From Paracamarosporium sp. OC-R06-R3 (Eukaryota; Ascomycota; Dothideomycetes; Pleosporales; Didymosphaeriaceae): a DNA stretch of 64,000 nt. How positions within the stretch are numbered: the stretch's first letter is position 1; each line of letters starts with the position of its first letter. Under the pieces are notes generated by a model, which saw only the letters and a list, made by a program, of their open reading frames with translations, was not told the origin of the DNA and searched no databases. The stretch is taken from contig JACVRA010000023.1 in NCBI GenBank assembly GCA_019828545.1, positions 62,001 through 126,000 of the forward strand, written 5' to 3'. This document shows, piece by piece, positions 1 to 11,302 of this stretch. A program made the translations under genes and the position numbers.

Positions 1-1493
1 CGAGGCAGCAATCCCCCGAAAGTACACCGAACCGTGAAGTCTCGGTGTTGCGTCACAGTGGGTTGTCGAAGAGTCCTGGTAACTTTGTCAAGATCGAGGA
101 ATACGGTATTGACGACAGTAATGACGACTTTTTTCATGATCCTTTTGAGGATAGCGAGGATTTTACGAGTGCGAGACCGCTTGAGCGAACTCGGTATAGG
201 TCTGGGACTGAGGCTCGGGCTGGATTGCGGCCGTCATCGCGAGTATCTGATGATGGCTTGGGCTCGGTTGCGAGTGAAGAGGGAGAGGAAGGTTTGTTCG
301 CTTCCATGGATATTAAGGATATGGAGGACATCGGGATCACCTGGGATATTGAGGATGAGGATTCGATTTCTTCCGCGGATACCCGAGATGAAAATGGGGA
401 TGAGGATTTGCTTTCTTCCACGGATACCCAGAGTGAACACGGAGATGAAGACGTGTTTCCTTTGGCGAATATTCAAGGATATGAGGATGGAGGTTCATCT
501 TCTTCCGCGGATACTCAAGATGAAAATGAGGATATGGATGAAGTTGAGGATGAAGATTCATTCTCTTTCAGTGATACCCAAGATGAAGATGAAGATGAAG
601 ATGACGAATGCGGGTGTGTTATCATGTTCGAAAAATCAAAGCCTACCAGCCTTGCCGAAAGACCGTGGACAATCAATATCAAAAACGAACAGGAGGAAGA
701 CGATGAGCTGCCGGAGCTCACCCTGTCCCAGGAAACCGCTGCTTCAGAGGATGCCGAAGTGTCTGGCCAATCCAGAAATCTTGCAGGCGCAGCGTCGATG
801 TACTCAGCAACCTTCACAGACCCTATCGTTGCTAAGAGCAGTACCTTGTACTCTTCCCTTGGTTTCGGAGGTATAATACCCAAGAACTCGGCAACTGCCA
901 CGCCAATCGTGCCTCGAGCACCTGTAGAGTTCGTCGAGAGTATCGACAGGGACGAGCCGCTACCTCTGCCAACCAGAAAACGCCTCTTTTTCAAAACATA
1001 CTATCACCTGAACCGTAATAGTCTGGAAAGAGTCATTCAAATTTACCTTTCTGGCGTCCAAGGCGACCGGTCTCCTAACAGATGCTGGCTCTATCACGGT
1101 CACAGATTACCGAAACCCCCAACCCGAACTCTTGGTATAGGGTTCTCATTCCGGCACAACAATCGCAGTGAAAAGTTGACTCTCAACCTCCTCTTCGTCA
1201 TGATGCTCTTGAAGGGAAGCCTTTCACAGGAACACATCGATGGCATCGTGAATCACTCCTGGCATGCTAGCCATCTCTGCGGCAACTGGACATGCCTCAA
1301 TACAAAGCACGTTGTCCCGGAGCCGGGTTCAGTCAACAGTAATCGGAACGTGTGCTTCAGGGATGTGGATGGGCCTTGTGAGCATGTTCCTAAGTGCTTG
1401 AAGCATCTGAAGCTGGATAAGGATCTACTTCGACCGAAGCTCGATTCCACTTCTACGGATATGGAAAAGGCTAGGGCAGAAGTTTTTGAGTAA
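1..1493 (+). CDS. I-PpoI-like His-Cys-box (His-Me finger) endonuclease-domain protein, 5' partial
   Basis: The reading frame is open from the first bases of the window to a TAA at 1491-1493 with no ATG before base 306, so the true start lies upstream. The N-terminal part (to about base 620) is very acidic and built from degenerate units of the type SSADTQDENxDED, surely disordered. The C-terminal part (bases 1080-1430) carries the zinc-binding loop region of His-Cys-box homing endonucleases: CWLYHGHR, then SHLC-x4-C-x4-H with the candidate catalytic His at 1272-1274, a candidate metal-binding Asn at 1335-1337 in VNSNRNVC, and C-x7-C-x-H-x3-C. These line up with the zinc sites and the His98/Asn119 pair of I-PpoI as I know them. 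The gene sits in an ordinary chromosomal context rather than an rDNA intron, so it is more likely a domesticated nuclease-fold protein than a homing enzyme. Domain call sure; function inferred. Confidence 0.75.
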   Translation, partial: RQQSPESTPNREVSVLRHSGLSKSPGNFVKIEEYGIDDSNDDFFHDPFEDSEDFTSARPLERTRYRSGTEARAGLRPSSRVSDDGLGSVASEEGEEGLFASMDIKDMEDIGITWDIEDEDSISSADTRDENGDEDLLSSTDTQSEHGDEDVFPLANIQGYEDGGSSSSADTQDENEDMDEVEDEDSFSFSDTQDEDEDEDDECGCVIMFEKSKPTSLAERPWTINIKNEQEEDDELPELTLSQETAASEDAEVSGQSRNLAGAASMYSATFTDPIVAKSSTLYSSLGFGGIIPKNSATATPIVPRAPVEFVESIDRDEPLPLPTRKRLFFKTYYHLNRNSLERVIQIYLSGVQGDRSPNRCWLYHGHRLPKPPTRTLGIGFSFRHNNRSEKLTLNLLFVMMLLKGSLSQEHIDGIVNHSWHASHLCGNWTCLNTKHVVPEPGSVNSNRNVCFRDVDGPCEHVPKCLKHLKLDKDLLRPKLDSTSTDMEKARAEVFE

Positions 1494-3124
1494 GGCGGTG
1501 CAATGGTTTGGATGATCTGATCTACGATACTTTTACAATTAGATACATCGGTCTTCTTGTTAGCCATTTCGGCGCCAGTGCATTAGTGTGCATATGGCGC
1601 TGGTTCTGGAACAACGTTGAAGAGACATCTCTCGACCTGTCTGATCTGGTCTTCAATAAACATACATAAGCTGAGTATGTACTCGTTGGTAGCTAATGAC
1701 AAGTTTAGATTTGCGGAGATGAACGCAATGTGAGGTGCATGGCCGATTCCGTGATAGGTAAGCGCGACTGGGCACTGAACAACGTCTCGTCTCGTCTCAC
1801 ATCTCATCACATCTCAGGAGTGGAGCAGCCAACACCGTGAGTGGCTGTAAAAGCAAGAGACCACGGTTCTAGAAGATTGGCGCTTGTCAGTACGCAATCG
1901 CTGTCAAAAAGAGTCGCCGGAAACCCAGTATCGTGGGGCGGTCAAAGTTGCGAAGAAGTGATAACTCAGCGCGCCTTTCTGCAGTGCTTCATGGTCGCCG
2001 CTTTGATGAATGACTGATCGGTCTAGGTTGTTACTTCATGTGCTAATTAAACAGTAGGCTTTCCCCTTGCAACACGTTTCGTTGGCGGTGGGTCTACTGC
2101 TAACCTTTCCCAGATTCCATCCTCTGGTACCCACGCGATTGCCCACTGCAGGCGTCCTTAGCGGACCAGTATCCCGGGATCTGGGAAGACTTAGGACCAA
2201 GCAGATGCGGTGACCCCACAGTTCAGGCATCTGGGGTGGTGGACTGGTTGAGTGCGCGCATCTGATGTGCCATGACCTATCGCTGCGAGGAAGAGACATA
2301 ACAGTGGGCACCCCATAGTCGCGACTGCTGAGCAGATGTAGCCCATAAAACTTGACCATGGCAGGAACGTATACAAGGTAGGTGACAAGGATTCAAATTC
2401 ACTGCGAAACATGGCATGCCGTGGGAACTAGTTTGGGCTAGTGGGCCCGTCTGCAAACGCAGCACCACCCTCTTGACCTGCCTCCTACAACAGGCAGGCA
2501 GCCGTTGTCGACCTTGTGTACGGAGTGCCGCTACCTGCGGATCAGCTGCAAGCACCCGCTGCCGCTGCCGCCAGCGCAACGCTTGAGCTGCGAGAGCCGC
2601 AATTCATCACCACCGCCTCGTCGCTGCTTCCCCTTCGGACGCGCGCCTTCCCCAAAGTCGCTCGCTGTGTCCGAGCCCAGGTCGCTTATCTTCTTCCAAT
2701 CGCCAGCACCGTCTCTTCCACCCCGCGTATCCACCTACGTCCGTCTCGTATCACCAGCAACGCACACCCCCCAGCTTCGCTTTCCCCGGCCACCTCCCAG
2801 TCTATCCGCGTCGCTCTCAAAGTGGCGACCAAGGCTAGAACTCGCGGCCGGCGCGGTGAGTCTCTTCAGCCTTTGCTTGCTCTGCTATCAGAGTCCTGTT
2901 CCCATAAGCCCCGGGCGCCTCCACTGAGTCCCCCACCAAGCAGTGCACAGTCAATACACTCCCCTGAGCCTACCTTGGACAGTTTTTGAGACTGTGTTGT
3001 TTGTCTTGACCAATTTGGGGTCTGTATATCTGTCAGGACGCCTCATTAATCCATTTCAGGCCGTCGCGCCCCTGCTGCTGCGCAACCTGCAGCACGGTTG
3101 CCCCTAGGAACTCCAACGCAGCAT
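1494..3124. other. Intergenic region and pyrimidine-rich leader
   Basis: No convincing gene is seen. Bases 1785-1818 hold a short run of CTCGT/CATCT units. From about 2540 to 2850 the plus strand is rich in CT and CG with long ATG-less open frames, typical of a fungal promoter and 5' leader. A candidate leader intron runs from GTGAGT at about 2855 to TTTCAG at 3059, and would feed the gene that starts at 3125. Confidence 0.4.
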
Positions 3125-5523
3125 ATGACGCACGCCACGAACTCGCACTCGCATTCGCATATTCGCATCATCCCACAAGAGGAGGTAGACCGTGACCTTT
3201 ACGAGGAAAAGATACCCACGTTTTGCTCACCTTCACTCCAGTTGCCGTCGTTTCCATCGAGCGACCAGGAGTCTCGTAGAGGTAGCGCTACGAGTGGAGC
3301 TTCAACTCCCAATACGACCTTTGCACAGATGGCTCGTCGCCCTAAAAAGAACGGGATGGAGGGTGTCGAAAAACCAACTTCTGGACCTATAGCGCTCTCA
3401 GGTTATATCACCTTGCAATCGAACCGCAGGAAGGGAAACAAGACCTGGCGCGCTCTGCAGCCTAAAGATCTGGGCCAAAGTGAAGGCTCGGATCAATCCT
3501 ACAACAAAACTCCTTCTTCACCTGTTGTCACTCCAGACCCTCAGCCGGCGAATGAGGTATATACAGGCACACCGTATGAGGAACCTCCTCAACCGTCGCC
3601 TCAACCCAATCGAGCGAGGGATACCCCCTTCAACTTACCAAAGGTTCGGATGAGCACCTATCAGCGCGAGGCTACTATCCCAATGGACTTGGTAAGTAAC
3701 CCATACAAACAAATGTGCGGTACGCATACACTAACTGCGGACTCTCCTAGAAATCAATGAGTGAGGGTGTCGATAATATCAGCCCAGCGGATGCTCACCC
3801 ACATTTAGTCGAAAATTACCAACGCCTTTTCGGACAGCTTCCCGACATCATTCGTCTTCATGAGCAGACTGGCAGCTTCGACGGCGAAATCCTTTTCATA
3901 GGTCATCCCAATCGCGATGTCTCTGCGCATCAATGGCTGGCTACGTCTTTCCAATGGGACAACATCGGTCTGTGGTCTCACAATCACCAGAAGATCGAGG
4001 GCTCTCTAGCGTCTGATCGATTGGCAAACTCTAGGTTCTCGTATAATACGGTTGAGTACTTCAAATTTGTGGCCGAGAACCGCGAGACCATGGTCACAGA
4101 ACACGGTCGTGCACAAGATGAACCAGAGAGTAAAGAAACAGGACCCAAGCTCGCCGAAATTAACACGGGCAATGTCAGCAAGACATTCACTCAAAAATCT
4201 GCTGCACCCTCTGCATCTCGTACCATTATCGGAGAGAAATTGGAAGACCCGTTCGTAACTCCTGCCAGCCATTTGAAGCCAGCTCCTGCGGTCGCGTTCA
4301 AATTTCGTGGAGCCAGTGGCAATGCCGGATCTATGGATTTTAACTACGAGTTTCCTAGCAAATCGGTTGCTGGAAACAAGGACTACCAGCAGATCTACAT
4401 CCAACGAGAACGAGAGCGGCTTGAGGGGCTTCGTGAACAGTCAACCCCCCAACGTGAAGTACAGGACCATCTTCGTGACGTTGAATTTGGTGAGGAGGCA
4501 ACTACCGGCTTCTCACCTCCAACGATCCACCTAAACGCTGAGATACAGGAGGCTTTACGATCCACGGAAGATATGCCGAACCGAATCGAAATTGCAAACA
4601 GATTGGCACAGCTGGTGAAAACGACCTCCCGACCTACCCTCTCGGCTGAGCAGCGCGTCGCAGTCCCGGACTTCCCAAAGACCACACTCAACATCAGGGA
4701 CTCAACTCCTGCTGGTCCGACGGTAGCGAATCCTTACCGTGTAGTCTCCACTCTGAACGCCGCTGCTGCACCGTATCACATGCCAAATAGAGAGCAGCCA
4801 TCTGAGAAATCAGACTCTTCAGTTCCAGCTCTCAATCTCCCAGTGTCTAAAGTTGACCATGCACTACGCTTCAGCGACCCTGATGACGTACGTCAAGAGC
4901 ATATGTATCCAATCGCAAACGGTTTCAAGAAGCAAGCTCCTACGAAACAGAACTGGAATGGCCCATTCTTCGCTGATTCCATGCCAACTGCGCACGACCC
5001 TACTGCTTTACTATCTGCTCAGACAACCGACGAGCAGAAGCTAGTGGACTGGTACCGCGACGGCCAAAGTGTTAGCCGTCAACGAGACTATGCCAAAACT
5101 CTTGTTGCGGCGGCATCAGCGAACAACAAGGATCGTAGCTTTGGAGTGATTGGCGAAGGCCCCGACAGGAAGCAAGATGTTCCGAAGTACGAGAACACCC
5201 ACCTCTTTGCGCGCGTGTATGAGAATCTTTCCGGATACGCAGAGAATTCTCACGTTGGTGGCGAATTCAGCTATTTCACGAGAGCATGGAAGCCTGCGCC
5301 TCTGCACCTTCGGGAGTTTGGTCCTGACAGTAACAATAGCTTCTATGGTGGTGTACCAAGGACTTCGCCTCAGTTTTTACGTGCGCCTAGCCGCCCTTTT
5401 CAGCCTTACCGTGGAGGCAAGAGTCCGTGGGGCTTTGGTGGGCCGGCGAGGAGTCCTTTCTTATCTCAGCAGAGGTCGAGTCCCGCTGCCGGTGCGTACG
5501 GCGCTGTCCCTCGCAGGTTTTAA
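3125..5523 (+). CDS. Large disordered protein of unknown function
   Basis: I do not recognise this protein. The model is exons 3125-3691 and 3751-5523, with a 59-nt intron (GTAAGT donor, CTAAC branch point, CCTAG acceptor), giving about 779 residues. The first ATG of the open frame was taken as start; the frame also runs through a possible leader intron upstream, so a longer protein is possible only if an ATG exists in an unseen exon. A His/Ser run (SHSHSHIRII) lies near the N-terminus, followed by Ser/Pro/Thr-rich sequence. One more ordered block lies around residues 190-290 with aromatic residues (ENYQRLFGQLPDIIRLHEQ and FIGHPNRDVSAHQWLATSF). The last 100 residues are rich in Pro, Arg, Gly and Phe. 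It has the look of a lineage-restricted regulatory or RNA-binding scaffold, but no domain supports that. Confidence 0.75.
3692..3750 (+). other. Intron of the unknown-protein gene
   Basis: GTAAGTAACC donor, internal ACTAACTGC branch sequence, CTCTCCTAG acceptor; removing these 59 bases joins two long frames in phase 0. Confidence 0.85.
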
Positions 5524-6369
5524 TCATCAGTAAGGCTGCAGAACCGTCCTAGCTGTTCCTGGGTTTTGGATGCTAATACCGTGAGTAGTGAGCTTAATGA
5601 CTTCCTAAAAATCACGAATGAAGTAGAACCAAAGGACATACGATTTACTCTTTCGCGTGGCGGCATACGAGAACTCCTAGCGACAACTCCACCGTTCACC
5701 TTTCATGACGTTTTATAAGATACCCCAGGAATCATGGCGTACCGGATTATATGAACTAGAGTTGCTCTTCATGTGGCTTTGTCTATTGACTGGGCCTTCC
5801 TGCACTGATGCCTACTTTATCTGGCAATGGATTAATGGTGTATGTAGTTCTCTGCAATAATACATATAGTTTGTTGTGTTCAACGTTTTGCTATTGACAT
5901 GCTGAGATTTGAGAACTCGAGGGCATGTGTGTCTCAATATGTGGCGTAGAGGCTATACAATGTGACTGCTAACATACATCTGTCCTCTGGATGTTGAACG
6001 ATTCGCTCCTTTTTTGCTCTCTTGTGGTTACTTTGTTATTCGTGGTATCTGAGGATGGAGTATTTCCGCATCCGTTCGCTCGATAAGTATTATGCAAGTT
6101 TGGAGCGGTTGACGTCAACAGTTGCAATTGTCGCTTACCACAGACATAGACCAAAGGGGAAATTACATGAAGTGGCTCGGCTTTACCGGCGTTACCAACC
6201 CCAGCCCCGCCAAGCCACGATAAGATACAATCGCGTCACATCTAGACCCACATCTTTCGCCCCTCATACCTTTACTCACGGTAAATCAACAATCGCGTTG
6301 ACGTTCACATGCACCTGCCACATTCATCTTTCACCAGCGCATACTAATTCTTTGAATACCCTAACCACA
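5524..6369. other. Intergenic region
   Basis: AT-richer spacer holding the 3' end of the upstream gene and, from about 6200, the leader of the F-box gene with CA-rich sequence just before the ATG. I see no gene here. Confidence 0.5.
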
Positions 6370-7892
6370 ATGGATGTCTACTCTGATATAGGATTGCAGG
6401 AGTGGGAATCGTCGTACGCGAATTATTTGCCCGACGAGTTGTTGCTGCAGGTCTTGGACTTTTTTCCGTCGGGTGAGGAGAGTCAGAAGACCTTGGCGAA
6501 ATTTGTGTTGGTTTCTAGGTATGTGGTTCTTGTGGCTGGTGAATGATTATCCCGGGTTCCTTTGCGATTGCTTTTCAGAGCGTGTTGTCTCAGGATTCAC
6601 TTTACAAAGGTGGAGTATGCGAGGAGAGGCAAGGCGCGCTAGATAGTCTTCCTATGCTCTATATCTGTATTGTACGTCCTGGGATATCATTCAGATGGCG
6701 CTCTGCAAGCGTTACATTCATCACATCTGCAGTTCACTGATCCTTGCATAGACAATGGTACTCCGTTGGCATCGCCCGCCTTTACGCCTCTCCCTACCTA
6801 GTAGGCCAGCGCTACAACCACTTCGTCCGCACTCTCTGTCCTTCTGTCATACCGCGTATAAAACGCTCCGAGCTTGCCGGCCTCGTCAAGTTCCTCGACC
6901 TCTCGCGCATCGTCCACCAAGGCGCAAAGTCCACCACCGCGCGCCTACTCGGTCGCACCAAGAACAACCTCGAACTCTTCATCGCACCACAAGCCTCCTT
7001 CGCGATAAACTGCTGGGCCGCCCTGTCAAAATGTACAAAGTTGAAAGTACTGGATCTGGGCCTGGTCAGCGAAGCAATAAGCTACCAAAGCCTGAACCAA
7101 ACTCTACGCCAGCTAGGCGCACTCGAGCAACTCTACATGCCACGCTGCAGCACTGAGTTCGGGCCCGGGCCTGAGCTCCTAACAATGCGCCTCCACTGGC
7201 CACCAAACCTGCAACACCTCTCTATGTCTGGCTCCATAAACGGCAAGTTCCTCTGGGAAATGCTACGCCAGCCCGAAACCTTCCCCTCAACCCTGTACTC
7301 GGTCTCGCTGCTGCACAGCCCAGGCCTCGACAAACAAGGCATAAAGCCGCTCCTCGCCAACCTCGCAGACCGCCTCACCGTCGTCGAGCTCCGCGACCTC
7401 CCCGCCGTAAAACAGGGCCGCTTCAACAACGTCATCGCCTGGCTGCCGAAACTCACGCACCTGACCATAGCAATAGACTACATTGATGAAGACTTTGGAA
7501 GACGCCCCACTGGCTTCGCGGCCGACACCCACTGGCATCTCGCCCGCCCGCTTACCTCGCTCACGCTCGTCACCTCGGGACACGCCGAGTACGACCCGCG
7601 CCGCGCCTTCACGCTCGTCGACGTCTGGGACCTGATAGACACGCGGTACTTCGGGCGGCTGCGCGAGCTGTTCGTGGCGGCGAGCACGGCATGGGAGCGC
7701 GTGGACGAGGGCGCGCTGTGGGAGACGGTGAAGATGCATCTGGAGGCTTTGGACAAGGAGAACTGGGAGAAGAGGAGGTGGCATTATGAGAGGGTGAGGG
7801 ACGTGCCTGAGGGCATGACGTACGAGGCGTGGAGGGAGACGAGGCAGGGGTGGCGCATGAGGCCTAGGGCGCAGATGGTGAGGAACATCTGA
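6370..7892 (+). CDS. F-box protein with leucine-rich C-terminal region
   Basis: Model: exons 6370-6518 and 6752-7892 with a 233-nt intron (GTATGT donor, GCATAG acceptor), 429 residues. The F-box spans the splice junction: YLPDELLLQVLDFFP, then LAKFVLVSR joined to QWYSVGIARLYASPYL, the usual L-P-x-E-h and VSRxWY pattern of the Skp1-binding F-box. Residues about 110-330 show irregular leucine-rich repeats (LKVLDLGL, LEQLYMPRC, LQHLSMSG, LTVVELRDLP, LTHLTIAID). Family knowledge makes it a likely substrate adaptor of an SCF ubiquitin ligase; the substrate cannot be read from the sequence. The C-terminus is rich in Arg, Trp and Glu. The intron is long for this window and contains a second pair of splice-like sites (TTTTCAG at 6578 and a GTGGAG at about 6611) that could bound a microexon or mark alternative splicing. 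Confidence 0.8.
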
Positions 7893-8357
7893 CTAGATGG
7901 GGAGGTGAGGAGCGACGGGTCGGTGGTGCCCTAAGGACGGTGTGGAGGCGTGGCGTGTGATATGGGGGGTTTGGACTTTTGGTTCATGTTCGGGCGGGAC
8001 GAGTCGTATGATTGATTGATTGATTGGCTTTGCAATCTGCGTTATAGGTGGATGTTGCGTAGTCGGAAAGGCTGGACGAAAGTAAACATGCATGCATCAC
8101 ACACTGTTGCAGAGTGGACACGGTGGATAAATCCAAAGCTACCATTGCAGTTTTGGCTCATGAATTCCGTCTATCAACTAACCATCCACCTGTATCGAAG
8201 TCATCCCTCCGCTCAAACCGTATGAGCTCCAAACCAGCCCAGCCCAGCCCAGCCAGGCCAGGCCAAGCCAGGGCCCAACCAACCCATCTATCATACGCAT
8301 TCAATAAAGATCGCTCATAATTTTCGTCTCGTCCACTTAGATAGTCACCATAAGCAC
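7893..8357. other. Convergent 3' intergenic region with short tandem repeats
   Basis: Spacer between the convergent F-box and SSZ1 genes. It contains four GATT units at about 8011-8028 and a run of CCAGC/CCAGG units at about 8233-8272. No gene is seen. Confidence 0.6.
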
Positions 8358-10228
8358 CTAAGCGCTTCCGTTCGCCGCCTTTCCGCCCGCTATTATACCC
8401 CTGACACCGCCCTTTCCACCAACTTCCCTGTAGATAGCGTTGATGCCGAGATCGGTACCAATGTTGATCTGGACCTCGACCTTGCCGCCCTTCTTGACAC
8501 CCTTGATAGCAGCCTCGCTGAGGACGTTGCTGACCTTCCACGTCTTTTCCCTGAGCTCCTCCTCCTCGTCGCTCTCGTCGTCCTCATCGCTGTCATCCTC
8601 GTCGTCATCCTCAGCCTTCTCCTTCTTGGGCTTCGGTTCCGGCTTGGTGACCTTGATGTGTCGCAGACCCTCGGCGAGCTTGATGAGCACGTCGCCGCCC
8701 TCGCGGGGCGTGGCAATGATGGCTGTTCTCCGGACGGGGAGAGGGGTCTCGGCGTCGACGATGGCGTGGAAAACGCCGTGGGACTCATCACCGGAGATGC
8801 ACAGGACACCGACGGCGTGCGAGAGGTGCGGTGTAACGGTAACCATGGGGTGCGTGCTCTGCTCGATATCCTCTAGCTCGAACTCCTGGATCAAGCTGGC
8901 CTGGATGGCGGCACCACGGACGGGGAGCTCGGAGGGGTTGATTGCGGTAGGAGAGGTGGAGGGCGCAAGGACGGTAGTGGTCTCGGGGAAGGCATTCTGG
9001 ATCGTGGAGGCGATCTTGGGCGTGTGTGCGTTTCCACCAGCGAGGATGACCTCGGTGATATCGAGAGGGTCAAGCTGAGCCTTCTCCACAGCGTGGAGCA
9101 CGAGACGGGAGAACGCAGCGAAGAGCTTGTTGGCGAGGAGGTCGTATCGCGTGCGGTTGATGGTGGCTGTGTAGTCGATGCCGCCGACCAAGCTCTCGAC
9201 GGAGAAGTTGGCGCTTGTGCCTATTGAGAGGGCCTTCTTGACAGCCTCGCACTCGAGCTTGAGCTTGGCCAAGCCGCGGGCGTCTTCCCTCGGGTCACTA
9301 GCGGACTTGTTCTTCTTGAGGAACTCCTTGGCGAAGTAGTCGATGAGAACCTGGTCGAGCTTCAGGCCGGTAACTTCGTAGTCGTGGAGCGTAGCAAGGA
9401 TAGAGTAGATTCCGCCTCGGGAAGCAACGACGGCGACGTCAGAGCGGGTACCGCCGAGGTCTGCAACGACGATGATCTTGTCGGCCAACTTAGCATCAGG
9501 ACGAGCATCGTATGCCAGCACAGCAGCTACGGGCTCGCTGATGAACTGAAGCACTTCAATGCCTGCCTCCTTCGCAGCCTTGTTCAGAGCCTCCTTCTGG
9601 GCGCTCGTGAAGTTGGTAGGGACAGTGATAACGGCCGCGTTGACCTCCTTTCCGAGATAGTACGTGGCCGAGTTCCGTAACCTCTTCAGGTGCCTGGTTG
9701 TGATCTCGCTGACGGTGACCTCGTTCTCCTTGTCTTCGGTATCCTTGACCTTGAAAGCGATGGTAGCCTCATGCTGGATGGGGTGCGCAGACTCGTGGCA
9801 GGGAGAAGCATCTATCGACTTGAACCTGAGTACTGTTAGAAAACTGCATCCACATTGCGCAAGAGAGGACGCACTCTTGGCCCAGGAAGTCCCTGAAGTA
9901 TGCAACCGTGTTCTTCGCGTTCCTCACAAACTGTGACTTTGCCTGTCCGCCGTGCAGTTCTTCGCCTTCTACGTATGACAATATCGAGGGGATCTGGCGG
10001 TCTAGTCGAATGCATCAGTGAAGGCTCGTAAACATCGTGGAATCAGCCACGCACCTCCATCCTCGTTGGCAATAACCTCCGCTCGTCCTTCCTGCACAAC
10101 TGTCAGAGAAAACATGCGACGGGCGCCACACAAAGACTCACACCGGTGGTGAAGCCAATCGAGCTGTACGAATTTCCAAAGGAGATTCCGATTGCGACCC
10201 GCTGAGCGGGGTCGTTCTCTGCACTCAT
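8358..10228 (-). CDS. SSZ1: Ribosome-associated complex Hsp70-like protein Ssz1
   Basis: Minus-strand model of four exons: 10228-10142, 10091-10055, 10001-9875 and 9825-8358, 572 residues (yeast Ssz1 is 538). It is an atypical Hsp70: the N-terminus carries a degenerate phosphate-1 loop (GISFGNSYSSIGF), then IPSILSYVEGEE, TVPTNFTSAQKEALNKAA, ISEPVAAVLAYD and the phosphate-2 region VVADLGGTRSDVAVVAS. The substrate-binding part is short as expected for Ssz1, interrupted by an acidic linker of Asp/Glu/Ser at about residues 460-490 and ending in GKAANGSA. Ssz1 pairs with zuotin in the ribosome-associated complex that stimulates the Ssb chaperone on nascent chains in the cytosol. It is transcribed away from RRP40 with a 255-bp shared upstream region. 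All three introns are short (49-53 nt). Confidence 0.93.
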
Positions 10229-10483
10229 ATCGGCCGAGTTTCTTTTCTCGAGGCTGTGCTGTGCAATCGCGAAGTGCAGATATGGCCGGGGATCTCAGCA
10301 AAAGCGAGGGAAATCAAACGTTTATGGCACTCCGCAGGTGATGGCGGGCCAGAAAATGTTCGAAAATTGATTTGGTCCCGCCGCTAGAAAACGTCGCGAT
10401 CTCTTGGCGCCAAGGGCATACCTCATGCTGGACGGTTGCGAGCCTCGCATTGCTCTCTCGATCGATTGCCAACGCTAGGGAAT
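10229..10483. promoter_or_regulatory. Bidirectional promoter of SSZ1 and RRP40
   Basis: The start codons of two divergent genes for cytoplasmic translation support and RNA processing lie only 255 bp apart. The interval has no long frame of its own. Shared regulation is inferred from the arrangement only. Confidence 0.6.
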
Positions 10484-11302
10484 ATGGCTGCCGATATCAT
10501 GGTCGTCCTTCCGGGCGACGAGGTCCCGCGGGATATGCTGCCCAAGCCGACGGGCAAGAAGAAGCATCTCACACTGGGCCCTGGCCTTCGACACATCCCA
10601 CCAGAGACAGTCGCGACAACCGTAGCTGGAGCTCTAGTCACCGACCACAAAAAGGTCGCCGCGTGGATAGAATCGAACAGCGGACGGGTAAGCAATCCCC
10701 AGCACACACTTTACTCTACCACCGCATTGCACCCACCATTTCCCCCCCCCCCACACACACTATACTAACTCACGCAGTACCTCCCCACAGCAGGCGACCT
10801 CGTCATAGCCACAGTGCAAACCTCGACGGCCGAAAACTTCAACTGCACACTGACCCCGCACACGCCCTACGCCTCCCTCCCGCACCTCGCCTTCGAAGGC
10901 GCCACCAAGAAAACCCGCCCGCAGCTCGCGCCAAACTCCCTCGTCTACGCCCGCGTCTCCACCGCAACAAAAGACTTCGCCCCGGAACTAACCTGCGTGG
11001 ACCCCTCCACCGGCAAAAGCGAGGGCCTGGGCCCCGTAAAGGGCGGCATGGTGTTCAAGGTCAGCCTGGGCATGGCGCGGAGACTGCTTGCAGGGTCCAA
11101 GGGCGGGGTCACGGTGTTGGAGCATCTGGGCGAGAAGGTGGGGTTTGAGGTTACGGTTGGGAGGAACGGGGTTGTTGTTGTGGATGGGGGGAGTGTGAAG
11201 AGTACGCTGGCGATTGGGAGGGCGATTCAGGAGGTTGACGAGGCGGCGTTGGGGGAGAAGGCGCAGAGGAAGTTGGCGGAGCGGGTGCTGAAGAATACGT
11301 GA
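10484..11302 (+). CDS. RRP40: Exosome complex RNA-binding subunit Rrp40
   Basis: Model: exons 10484-10687 and 10778-11302 with a 90-nt intron, 242 residues (yeast Rrp40 is 240). The N-terminal segment VVLPGDEVP and LTLGPGLRHIP is the typical opening of the family, followed by an S1-like region (YLPTAGDLVIATVQ, and FEGATKKTRPQLAPNSLVYARV) and a KH-like C-terminal domain (FKVSLGMARRLLAG, GFEVTVGRNGVVVVDGG, TLAIGRAIQE). Rrp40 is one of three cap subunits that sit on the nine-subunit core of the RNA exosome and guide RNA to Rrp44/Rrp6 in nucleus and cytoplasm. ATG at 10484 was chosen because it opens directly into the family signature; the frame upstream has no ATG. The intron holds a C10 tract followed by CA repeats and a TACTAACTC branch point, and may vary in length between isolates. 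Confidence 0.92.

Noticed and set aside
515..994. Antisense frame rich in Ser opposite the acidic repeats
   Set aside because: It mirrors GAT/GAA-rich coding sequence of the plus-strand gene (Asp/Glu codons read as Ser-rich on the other strand); no start context or domain.
2505..2989. Two long plus-strand frames before the unknown-protein gene
   Set aside because: No ATG; CT/CG-rich composition typical of a promoter and leader. Kept only as a possible leader exon.
10372..11148. 258-codon frame overlapping RRP40
   Set aside because: Begins without ATG and reads as Arg/Pro/His-rich shadow of the RRP40 exons and intron.
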